Source: Sparassis latifolia
Lineage: Eukaryota; Basidiomycota; Agaricomycetes; Polyporales; Sparassidaceae
Direction: 5' to 3'
Length of the DNA stretch: 64,000 nt
NCBI GenBank assembly: GCA_018466975.1
Contig: CM031555.1
Span: 1-64,000 of the forward strand
Both the position numbers and the translations under genes were made by a program. Under the pieces are notes generated by a model that worked only from the letters and a program-made list of their open reading frames with translations, had not been told where the DNA came from and made no database searches. Shown piece by piece: positions 11,759 through 21,171 of this stretch (position 1 is the first letter of the stretch; every line of letters begins with the position of its first letter).

Positions 11759-12027
11759 CTGTGCTGCCCTTAGACCTCCGAAAGCAAACGCACCGCCGAA
11801 CGTTTGCGTTCGACGGTCTGGGGGAGCGTGAGGCGGATGGCGGAGGCCGGTGTGACGACCGGGGCGCCGTCGTTCACCGTGGTGGGCCTGCACCCGAAGA
11901 GGAGGGTCGATGAAGGGTGCAGGGAGGTGGCATGGGGTGTGGTGAGGTTTCAGCGGGCCTCCACGACCGCGAGGAGGAGGCAGTGCGTCGTTGTTGCACC
12001 GCGGTGGCTGGCGCGACAACGACGTGG

Positions 12028-12079
12028 CTGCAAAATGTTAGCACCGCGGGACAGGCACAGAAGGCTTTTTTATACTTAC
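12028..12079 (-). other. Intron-like segment, class B, right block
   Basis: Minus strand: donor GTAAGT after TTTCAG, branch TGCTAAC, acceptor TTTGCAG, 52 nt. Confidence 0.8.
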
Positions 12080-12895
12080 CTGAAATGCCCTTCGACCTCC
12101 GAAAGTAAACGTGCTGCCGAACGGAGGCGTTCGACGGCCTGGGGGAGCGCGAGGTGGAGGGAGAAGGTGTAGCCAAGGAGACATGGCGCGTCAGCGCCAG
12201 GTCCCGGAAGAAACCAGAAAAGACGGCGGAAACAAGCAAGAGGATGAAAAAGAAAAGCAGAACAACGCCGAGGAGATACTCCTCGGCGTTGTGGAAGGGT
12301 GGCGCAACGGTGAGGGCAGCAACAGCAGCGCGAAAATGTCCAAGTCCGGCCGGCGCTTGTTCGGTGGCGGCATTCCCACGCCCCGCCGGCCGTTATGCTT
12401 AGTCGCGGGACCGTTATACTTACGGGGCGGCCGTTATGCTTAATGGCGGGGCCGTTATGCTTAATGGCGGGGCCGTTATGCTTATTGGCGGGCCAGCGTC
12501 GGGGCCTCGACACCGCAAGGAGGGAGGTCAGCGCGGTCACTCCGCGGTGGCCGACGCGACCACTGCGGTGCCGTCGTTTGCCGTGGTCTGCCTGAGCACA
12601 TCAAAGAGGGTCGGGGGATGGTGAAAGTTCATCAGTGGCGCACTCATCCCATGGTTCTGTACTTTACTTTGCTGTAGTAGTACAGTGCAATCGTAAGCTA
12701 AAGGACTTCTGAGAGAGGGAGCGCATACGCGATCTTCGTCACCAGTCGATGCCCACTCGAAGTTGGCTGCCGGCCCACGTACGACGACATAGCAGGCTGC
12801 CCATCACTCGTATATTCCCAAATCCGCAACGCGTCCCCCGTCGTCGCGAGTAGCTCCGTCGTCGCTCCGCGTTCCCTGCGTCGGCGTCGGGTCTT

Positions 12896-12949
12896 CTAGA
12901 GGTTGTTGGCACCGTTAAAAAAAACCAATAACAGATATTTTTTACTCAC
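12896..12949 (-). other. Intron-like segment, class A, right block
   Basis: Minus strand: donor GTGAGT, branch TGCCAAC (one base off consensus), acceptor CCTCTAG, 54 nt, the same length as the class A copy at 3,010. Confidence 0.65.
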
Positions 12950-13484
12950 CTATATGGCCCGACCACTGCTGGGCGAACGCGCGCTCAAATGCATTGCGTT
13001 TGAGTGCGCCAGAGACATCGAGCCGACCGGCCGGCACTCGATGTTCGACGGGAGGTCCAGCGTGCAGTCGTTCACCGCAGACGGCGAACGAGAGTCAAGG
13101 AGGGTTGGCTGACGGTGCTAGGAGGTGACGCGGGCCAGCGTCGGGCGCTGGAGAATGCCGGGAGGGAGGTCTGCGAGGTCGTTGCACCGCGGTGGCCGGC
13201 TTGACGACCAAGGCAGGTCGGATGCGAGTCAAGGAGGGTGACGCGACGTGGGCCAGCGTCGGGGCCTGGAGACCGCGAGGAGGGAGGTCGGCGTGGTCGT
13301 TGCACTGCGGCAGCCGGCGTGACAACCGGGGCGCGATCGTTCACCACAGGGGGCGAACACACGTCAAGGAGGGTTGGGTGAGCGTCCTGGGAGTCGACGC
13401 GGGCCTTCGTCGGCGGGTGGAGACCGCGAGAAGGGAGCTGGGTGCTATTGTGGCACCGTGGTGGCCGGCGCGACGACAACGCCG

Positions 13485-13536
13485 CTGTATGAGATTAGCA
13501 CGGCTGAAAAACAAAAAAGAGTGTTTCTTTACTCAC
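13485..13536 (-). other. Intron-like segment, class C, right block
   Basis: Minus strand: donor GTGAGT, branch TGCTAAT, acceptor CATACAG, 52 nt. Confidence 0.75.
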
Positions 13537-13734
13537 ATCGGCCCCCTACAACCCTCCATAGTGAACGTGCGGTCGAACGTTCGCCTTCGATGGTGCAGGG
13601 GACCGCGAGGGGTAGAGGTCGTGTCGCTCGAGAAACGCGACACTGACGTGCTGCGTTGGACGAGAAATCAGACAGGCAGGCAGAAACGAGCTGCCTACGA
13701 CCCGTTGTACGGTTCGCAAGCAGCTTCGAGCCCC

Positions 13735-13777
13735 CTCGATGGGCGAATGGAAGAGCATTGATTGTGGGTCAGCTTAC
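13735..13777 (-). other. Intron-like segment, class D, right block
   Basis: Minus strand: donor GTAAGC, acceptor CATCGAG, 43 nt, the same length as its left-block counterpart. Confidence 0.45.
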
Positions 13778-13893
13778 CTCGTTCCCGCTGGTGCGCGCCC
13801 TCCCACTTCCTTCCCCTGTATCTTCACAACGGCCTCGTCATTCTTCCCGAGCGGGGTCTCGTCTTGTAGCCACGACCTTCCTCTACCTGGACG

Positions 13894-13952
13894 CTATCGC
13901 GTTCGAGGGAATTGAGTTAGCGCAACATCGGAAACGAAGGGAGAGAACTCAC
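13894..13952 (-). other. Intron-like segment, class E, right block
   Basis: Minus strand: donor GTGAGT, branch GCTAACT, acceptor GCGATAG, 59 nt. Confidence 0.6.
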
Positions 13953-14334
13953 CAAGGGCGCGCCGGCGCGCACCCCGCCACTTCGCCCGGCTGTATCGTC
14001 GACCAAACTCCTGAAACTCTCCCGAAATCGGTAGTATCTTGAAGCCAGACGGCCAGGCTATCGGATGATATACAATATGAGGCGAGGGGTAGAGGGTGAG
14101 GACGAGAAAAAATCGAGGAGTCGAAGACGCGCGAGGTGGGAAAGTCGGCTGATTGCCGCCGGTGGCCACGGCGACCCAGATCTCCGTCGAACTGTATCTT
14201 CGAGTAGTTGGTAGATTCGATGTCGGGCGATCTTTTGAGATAGCCGAGGGACCGAAACGAGGGAGGAAGGAAGGGATACAGGGGCGGAAAGTCGGGCGGC
14301 CTAACGTAGCGTTAGGCCTGCGGCCTATAGATAG

Positions 14335-14760
14335 TATTCGTATGCCGCTTAGAAATGTCCGTATGTCGCTTACGACGCTCTGTATGTGGTCTACTATGCT
14401 CCGTACGTCGTTTATCGTACTCTGTATGCTGCCTGTAGTAAGCGTCGGTATGTCGCTTGGAGGTATTTTTTGTATGCCACTTAGAAATATTTGTATGCCG
14501 CTTAGAAATATTTGTATGCCATCTACGAACGTTTGTACGTGGTCTACGAATGTCGGTACGTGGTCTATAAGCGTTCGTATGCGGGCTACGATGCTCCGTA
14601 TGCGGTGTATAGTACTCTGTAAACGTTGGTATGCGGTCTATAGCGGTCTGTCGCTTAGAAGTATTTTTTGTATGCCGCTTAGAAATATTTGTATGTCGCT
14701 TAGAAATATTCGTATGTGGACTACAAATGTCTGTATGTGGTCTATAGCATTCTGTACGCT
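14335..14760. repeat. AT-richer minisatellite with CTTAGAAATATTTGTATG core
   Basis: A short, variable unit repeats throughout, with forms such as TATGCCGCTTAGAAATATTTG and GTGGTCTACGAATGTCGGTAC. It begins where the right block ends. Frames here are open in several phases and are not genes. Confidence 0.8.
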
Positions 14761-14779
14761 GTCAGTGCACGGCCATCCA

Positions 14780-16540
14780 TGTCGGACCCAGTCCGAGACA
14801 CAGTACCCTGCCATCTGTGTTGGACTCAGTCCGACACACAGTGCCCTGCCATGTGTGTCGGACCCAGTCCAACATATCACACAGTGGCTTCTCTTGGACT
14901 GGGTACGACGACATGCAACCTGCCATCTGTGTCAGACTGCATATGATGGCCTGTGACCTGCTATTCTTGGACTGGATATGACAGCCTTGCACTGGGTACC
15001 ACAGCCTGTACCCTGGTGTTTCTCTTGGACTGAGTATGACAGCCTGTGACCTGGTATTCTTTGTGTTGCACTGGGTACCACAGTCTGTGACCTGCTGTCT
15101 CTCTCGGACTGGGTACGACAGCCTGCTGCCTGTCATGTGTGTCGGACTGAGTCCGACACAGTGGTTTTTCTCAGGCTGGGGACTGCGGCCTGTGAGCTAT
15201 TTCTCTCGGACTGGGTACGACAGGCTGCGACCTGCCATTTTTCTCTTGCACTGGGTACCACAGCCTGTTGACCTGCTGTTTCTCTCGGACTGGGTACGAC
15301 AGCTTGTGACCTGCCATGAGTGTCGGACTCAGTCCGACACAGTGGTTTCTCTTAGGCTAGGACCACAGCCTGTGAGCCATTTCTCTCGGACTGGGTACGA
15401 CACCGTGTGGCCCGCTATTTTTCTCTCATGCTGGGTACCACGGTCTGTGACCTGCCGTTTCTCTCGGACTGGGTACGACACCCTGCGGCCTGCTATTGTT
15501 CTCTCACGCTGAGTACCATGGTCTGTTGACTTGCAGTGTCTCTCGGACTGGGTACGATGGCCTGTGAGCTGCTATTTTTCTTTTGTGCTGGGTACCACGG
15601 CCTGTGACCTGCTGTTTCTCTCGGACTGGGTACGACACCCTGCAGCATGCTATTGTTCTCTCATGCTGAGTAGCACGGCCTGCGACCTGCTGTGTCTCTC
15701 GGACTGGGTACGACACCCTGCAACCCGCCATTTCTTCCCTCGGACTGGGTACGACAGCCTGGCTGCTGCCATTAATTTCTTTCGGACTGGGTATGACAGC
15801 CTGCGACCCGCCACTTTTACCGTCGGACTGGGTATGACGGCCTGGCTGCTGCTATTTCTCTCGGACTGGGTACGACAGCCTGCGACCTGCCATGTGTGTC
15901 GGACTCAGTCCGACACAGTGATTTCTCTCAGGCTGGGACCCCAGCCTGTGAGCCATTTCTCTCAGACTGGGTACGACGGCCTGTGACCCACCATTTTCCT
16001 CTCGTACTGGGTACCATGGCTGTGAGCTGCTGTCTCTCTCGGACTGGGTACGATAGCCTGCGACCTGCAATGGGTGTCGAACTCACTCTGACACAGTGGT
16101 TTCTCTCAGGCTGGGACCACGGCCTGTGAGCAATTTCTCTCGGACTGGGTACGACAGCCTGTGACCCGCCATTCTCCTCTCGGACTGGGTACGACGGCCT
16201 GGCTACCACCATTTCTCTCGGACTGGGTACGACGGCCTGCGACCTGCTGCTTTTCTCTCACGCTGGGTACGATGGCCTGTGGGCCATTTCTCTCGGACTG
16301 GGTACGACAGCCTGCAAGCTGCCATTTTTGCGGCAACAGCAGGGTGTCATCTCCGAACAGCAGCAGGTCACATGCAGTCATGCAGGACCCATGCCATCGT
16401 ACCCAGTCCGAGAGAAATGGCAGCAGCCTGGCCGTCGTACCCAGTCCGAGAGAAATGGCAGCAGGCAGGCTGTCGTACCCAGTCCAAGAGACTTCGCAGC
16501 GGGCAAAACTGTCGCACTGGGTACGACCGAGGTCTGAACA
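14780..16540. repeat. Minisatellite with ~38-bp unit around CTGGGTACSA
   Basis: About 40 units with a consensus near TCTCGGACTGGGTACGACAG followed by CCTGYGACCTGCYATTT. Spacings cluster near 37-43 bp and 76-78 bp, the latter containing a diverged GCTGGGTACCACGG half. A separate palindromic motif is interspersed. Orientation flips at about 16,390: after that the units read as the reverse complement (CGTACCCAGTCCGAGAGAAA), then one forward copy near 16,518. Open frames through the array are by-products. Confidence 0.9.
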
Positions 16541-18040
16541 TCGACCCGGAGTGCACACCCTAGGCGACTGGCGTCGGCCCTAGGTGCGCGTGCGCCCTTC
16601 CCTAGGGCGATAAGCGCCGGCCCTAGGGCCCAGGAGGTACCCTAGGGTACCCGAAAAGTCACCCATAACCCAACGTTAAGGTTACCTAAGCTTTACCTAA
16701 GGTACCTAACTCACGTGACACGAACACGTGACACCGCTGATCCGCGGCTTGGCGCGCGGCAGCACCGCCACGCGGACTCGGCGCATCTCGCACACCAGTT
16801 TGGAAGTGCCTGGGCCTTGGTCACGTGATTATGGTCTAGACTACATCACGGCGGAGCACGTGACTGTTCTATAATTGCTATCTCATACTGAGCATACCAC
16901 CTGCCGACTTATCGCGAGACGGACCGACGAACGCATAAGAAGCCCCGAGCTTCTTTCCTCGTCCCTTCTGGGCCTTCGCCCAGATGCGTGTCTTAGAGTA
17001 GCGCCTGTCGGACGGTGACGCCTCTGATCAGGATTCAGCCCTGCGAGCTGGTGCCTGCTTCAAGATGCAAGAGCGCTGTAAGTGCAACCTTGCCTCCGGG
17101 ACTCTGATTATGACGTCTGGCGGCACCCGGGACGATCATTTCGGGATGTTATGACCGCCAGCGGCTGTATGTTACTGTAGCAAGCGCCCGGGACTTCGGT
17201 CTCGGATCGCGCTGGAGCCCCTGAGAAGCCACCACCCTCCCATCTCGCCCTAACCCGGTTGAGTAGTTGGTCACTGGTGACGATGCACAGACTCCACGAC
17301 AGCGTGAGAAGTAAAATGAACAGGTGGCCGCCTTCCGAGGAAACTCCGAAGATGTTCACACGAAAGACCCGAGCCGAGCTGCCGCCGGAACATCCTCGGT
17401 GCGCGGCTTTGTTTGTCTAATTGAGTCAAGCGCGCCATCTTTCGAACGCGCGATAACTGACCCCGACGGCGAAACCTCGGGTCAGATGACCAGGCGTTGG
17501 GCCGGGTAAATTCGGTAAGTGATTATGGATCACATGCTAAATCCGTCCCTTGGACGAATGTGCGCTAGTCGATTGGCTAGTCGGAAGAACTTCGGTTCGG
17601 AATAGGTGCCGATTGGTGATACTCCTGCGGAGCCTCTCACGGTCGGAGTTGCCTGGACCCGGGCTGGAGCCCGGCCATGACGCCACCTGACGCACGTTCC
17701 CCTCGGATACACGGTGCGCGCGGAGCTACCGCGCAAGCAACCAAACACGGCCAAATGGTCCGTGCGCGGTTTCCCAGAAGATAAAAGCAGGTGGCGAGAG
17801 CACTGAAGAGGCATCAGCCGAAACGTGCCCGTCAAGAAGCGATTCTTGACCTCGTCTGCACTTTAAAGCCGCCTCTTGAGATTTGTTGTTGAAATCCAAC
17901 CTAACCTAACTAATCGTTCAAAGTCCGGTTTCCCACGGGCGACTTCTCAGCGGGTCATCGATAATGATCTCAGCCTCTATTACAAAGGAACGACTGTCTC
18001 CCTCAGGGTAACTAGAGGCTGTATCTATGAGCCTAGTATG
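16541..18040. other. Transition zone without a supported gene
   Basis: It contains CCTAGGG runs, a perfect 16-bp palindrome GGTACCCTAGGGTACC at 16,636-16,651 and four CACGTGA motifs (16,712; 16,725; 16,822; 16,857). A TATA-like GATAAAAG lies near 17,780, followed by an inverted repeat GTCAAGAA/TTCTTGAC near 17,830-17,850. The latter could be part of an LTR, but I found no pair of ends. No protein family is recognisable. Confidence 0.5.
17896..17913. repeat. Short interstitial telomere-like repeat
   Basis: Three consecutive telomere-type units (CCAACCTAACCTAACTAA) in the same orientation as the terminal array, about 17.7 kb inward. It is too short to exclude chance but matches the same pentamer. 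Confidence 0.5.
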
Positions 18041-18079
18041 TACCTAGGTCATGCGGTGTACGGAGCCGGGAACAAAGCG

Positions 18080-18420
18080 AGGCGACGTACCCGCAAGCGG
18101 CGCGTCCTCGAGCTGCACCTTCGCGATATAATACGCGTTGAAGTCTTCCCAATCGTTGAAAATCGTGTCCGTAAGCAACATCTCCAATGCAAATTGCAGG
18201 AGGCGATGACACGTACTTCTATAGACGAAAGCGCCCAAACCGGATGAGGCCGTAAATGTCCGCACTAGAGGTCCCAAGTCAGCCAATAACTCTCGCGCCA
18301 GCGAGACAATCCGCGAGTGCTTACAGTGTATTCGTGACAGGCGTGCCTGTGAGACGCCAACGGTATTTCCGAGTCGCGCAGAGCATCGCGACGGCCTTGC
18401 TCGAGCGCGTAGATCTATTC
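18080..18420 (-). pseudogene. SNF2-family helicase fragment (Uls1/Rad16-like)
   Basis: Minus-strand frames give RSTRSSKAVAML, then YRWRLTGTPVTNTL (helicase motif III). Removing an intron at 18,265-18,324 (donor GTAAGC, branch GCTGAC, acceptor CTCTAG) joins this to ADIYGLIRFGRFR. Further on, FNDWEDFNAYYIAKVQLEDAPLAG appears in a different frame after a stop. These are consecutive segments of the nuclear SNF2 ATPases of the Uls1/Rad16 group. The DExH box, the second RecA lobe and the ends are missing, and one frame break lacks an intron explanation. It is therefore a relic, and a different subfamily from the helicase at 35-40 kb. Confidence 0.7.
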
Positions 18421-18628
18421 GAAGTTGGTTCGTATGTGACCAGAATATGTGACACGGAACACCGCAACGAGTCGTTGTCAAAGGTAAACAGATACGTCTT
18501 GCTACAGAATACGATTCGCGACGTCGTCGATTGCGCGCGCTGCATACAAGTGGCCATTCGGTTGCACCTGCGAGAACCTATCACGCCTCCAGCTTTCCAA
18601 AACATGCCGGGCAGCCCACACAGTCGGG

Positions 18629-19799
18629 ATGCCGCATGCCGTCTTCTCTGTCGTCCTCGTCCTCAAGTACTCAATGACGCCGCGCAAGTCGTCGTGTGCG
18701 CGGTGCAGCTGCACTATCTCCAAATCCTCGAGACTGGGGCGCTGCTCGAGCTACCCGGTCGAGGTTCTCCTGACATTCGACGCTCAGCCCCTCGCGGGGG
18801 CCGCTGCCCTTGTCGCATGCAGCATGGAGACGCTTCACGTCCTCCACTTGGCGTGGTGTCCGCTGGGCGCGTTCGCGAACCTGACGTGGCTTGCCATTCA
18901 CACGTTGCAGATGGACCGGCCTGCGGACATGGGCGTGCTCGGCGTGTTCCCCATGCTGCGCACCCTGACGCTGTGAGAGGGGGGTTCTGTTCCTGGGCGC
19001 ATCGGGGGGCGAATGTTAACAAGATGTAGCCCGGCTTGAATTACGTTGAAGTACACCCGAGGGCGGCCCACCTCCAGGATCTGTCCCATGAGTCGCATCT
19101 CCCTCACGTACTCCATGATTATCGCGTTCTCCAAGTTCATCGCGTTCATTCGGCAGACGTCCCCCTTCGTGCTCGCTTGCGCGTCTAACCCGCAGGGGTG
19201 CTCGACCTCGAAAATGGAGGAGCTCGCAAGTACGGCGCAGGGGCTTCAGTTCACCTTGCGTAGTGTTGGTGCGCTAGGTCCGTACTCATACAACGCCATC
19301 GCGGACTGGATGGTGAGCCGATCCCCCACTAGTATATTTTTTGTGCGTTCATGAGTCGGCTCCGCAGGGGCGCATGACAACCCTCCGCGTCCTCCCGCTC
19401 GCTGGCTTCGCGCTGCAAACCTCGACAAGTCAGTGGGGTTCGCAGATCACGGAGTTTACGACGGTCCTTGCATCAGCGCTTGTGGAACGCTTCTCGAGAC
19501 TCGCGTGTGTCGCCATCGGCGTCGTGCTGTACATGGACGCGAGCCTGACGTGGTATCGAGTCTGTGAGCACCCGAAGGGTGAGGTCCCTCTACTCGATGT
19601 GCTGTCCGACGCCGAGGGCGAGGCGGAGACCGCCCTGATGCAAGCTTTGGGTCGCGCGGCCGGAGCTCCGGTGTTTGGGGCGATAAAGCTGCAGGACCTA
19701 TATGAGTTTCATTTATGCTGTGAAGCTGGTGAACGCGGACTGCATTGTATGAAATTGTTCCTTTTATCAAATCGTATATTATGGTATTGCTCCGTCTAG
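18629..19799 (+). pseudogene. Decayed LRR-type (F-box-like) gene fragment
   Basis: Two plus-strand frames (18,629-18,976 and 19,341-19,799) contain leucine-rich segments such as METLHVLHLAWCPLGAFANL and GVFPMLRTLTL, reminiscent of the LRR part of mushroom F-box proteins. They are separated by stops and no F-box or start is visible. I infer a decayed member of that class; the assignment rests on pattern only. Confidence 0.35.
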
Positions 19800-20030
19800 A
19801 CTGTTCATGTGTTGAGTTTGGCTACAAATTCCAGCCTAGAAGGCAGCTTACCGGTGAAACAAGTTCTCTCCCTATCACGCGCCCCGCGCCAACCACCGGA
19901 AGAATACTAGCTTCGCTTTTTGCTTCCATGTTCGCTCCGCGCGTTCCGCTCTTCATGTCGTAATGCATAACGAATATTTTGAACAATATGCCCGGGCAAG
20001 GGAGTCATGCAAGGTAATAATGCATCCCTT

Positions 20031-21171
20031 CTAACGAAAGTAGAGATGGACCTCGGTGCCTCGACGCCTTACGACGTCGAAACTGTCCGATATGCCCTTC
20101 TTCACCTCCTCCGTATCTATGTTACGCATGAAAACAAGCTCAAGGCGTTGCAGCGCTAGAAAATGCTCTTCGCCCAAGATGGTGACCGCGCTCTCCGACT
20201 CGAGATTTGCTTTTCCCGGCCATAGATTTATTGTCAATTTGCGGACGTGGCTCTCGGGGTGAATCAGGCGGAGGACCTCCGGCAGAGATATGTTAAACAA
20301 CCTGCGCAAGCTGAGACTTTGTAGCGCATTGCATCGATGTAGGTTCAGCTGCCGAACTGCGAGCAGCGTGAGTCGTGCTGCTACCACAGTATTGGGAGTC
20401 TTAGCACTTACGAGTGGATGGAGAAAAGGCTCCATCAAAATAGAAGTCTAAATGCTGCAAACTAGTTCGGGCGGCCTCCAATATCGCTCCCACATGGGGT
20501 GTAAATTCTGGTGATAGATCGGATTCAAAAGACCGCAGAGACGAGATAGTGGTCGACGCCAGCCACTCGAGAAAGGTCAGCGCTAGCTGTTCGTTCACAG
20601 CGACGACAGTGACATCGGTGAGTGGTGGTGGAGAACTTGTTGCGGCTGAGACAGCTCGGAAGCGTGCACCGAATGATAGACGGCGTAGTCTCGCAACCCG
20701 AAGCTGAGGCAGGGCACAGATGAGGCACTGAATTTGGTGAAAGTTGCGGAACATGCATTGGAAGAGCACCAGAGCGGTGACACAGGCAAACTGCGAAAAG
20801 CCGATAGGTATTATATCTGGATGCATCACGATGGCGTCCCATTTGATGTTCGAAATCTTCATGACCTGGACGGTCGAGCACATACGTCCAAGAACGAGGG
20901 GGAATCGATGTACCCAAGCAAGCTCTGCATCGTGCAGGTCTAGTGTGGACACCGATTTCAGAGCAGCTGCCACATGCGGGATCCTGGATGCCCTAACAAA
21001 TGACTCGAAAGTTTTGCTGGATTTCAAAACGATTTCCCCGCTGTATAGATGGTAACGGCTGGCTGGAAGCCACGTCTGACAGACGAGGGAACATTTGAAC
21101 AGCGCTCGCTGGTCATGATACAGAAAGTCGATGACGCGATCCGACAGCTCCGTAGGAAGTCTCGACTTCAT
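20031..21171 (-). CDS. F-box/LRR-like protein, copy 1
   Basis: Starts MKSRLPTELSDRVIDFLYHD, a degenerate F-box of about 40 residues (LPTEL..VIDFL...LFKCSLVCQTWL), the part that binds Skp1 in SCF ubiquitin ligases. A long leucine-rich region with LR-type segments follows and probably recognises the substrate. One intron at 20,357-20,411 (donor GTAAGT, acceptor CTCGCAG, phase 1) joins the two frames, giving about 360 residues ending HLYFR. The gene is a paralogue of 45,594-46,732: the order of motifs (RYHLY.G, AWVHRFPLVLGR, MHPD, RLICALPQLR) and the phase-1 intron are shared. The open frame and matching intron suggest it is intact. The substrate is unknown. Confidence 0.8.

Larger units (their letters stand above)
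10118..14336 (-). pseudogene. Right copy of the duplicated intron-bearing, gene-like block
   Basis: This is the paralogue of 2,990-6,555, read on the minus strand from about 14,330. The first exon-like segment again begins PNATLGR and contains FLPRFGPSAISK and TGGNQPTFPPRA, and it runs further in frame than the left copy to a clean GTGAGT donor at 13,952. Eight intron-like segments follow (classes E, D, C, A, B, B, B, A). The second exon is open in one frame but does not join in phase with the first, so coding is not proved. Exon sequence is built of ~120-150 bp GC-rich units such as PSSRSPGPDAG and ATAVQ that drift between frames. It may be a subtelomeric gene family with expanded exons, or a non-coding spliced repeat. 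The product is unknown. Confidence 0.45.

Noticed and set aside
14780..16540. Possible CRISPR array
   Set aside because: The spaced units are diverged copies of a tandem repeat, not identical repeats with unique spacers, and the organism is a fungus.
14153..16583. Plus- and minus-strand frames with internal peptide repeats
   Set aside because: They are translations of the two minisatellites and appear on both strands, so they do not indicate a gene.
17520..17900. Solo LTR with TATA-like box
   Set aside because: A GATAAAAG box and a nearby inverted repeat are present, but I found no terminal TG...CA ends with a target duplication.
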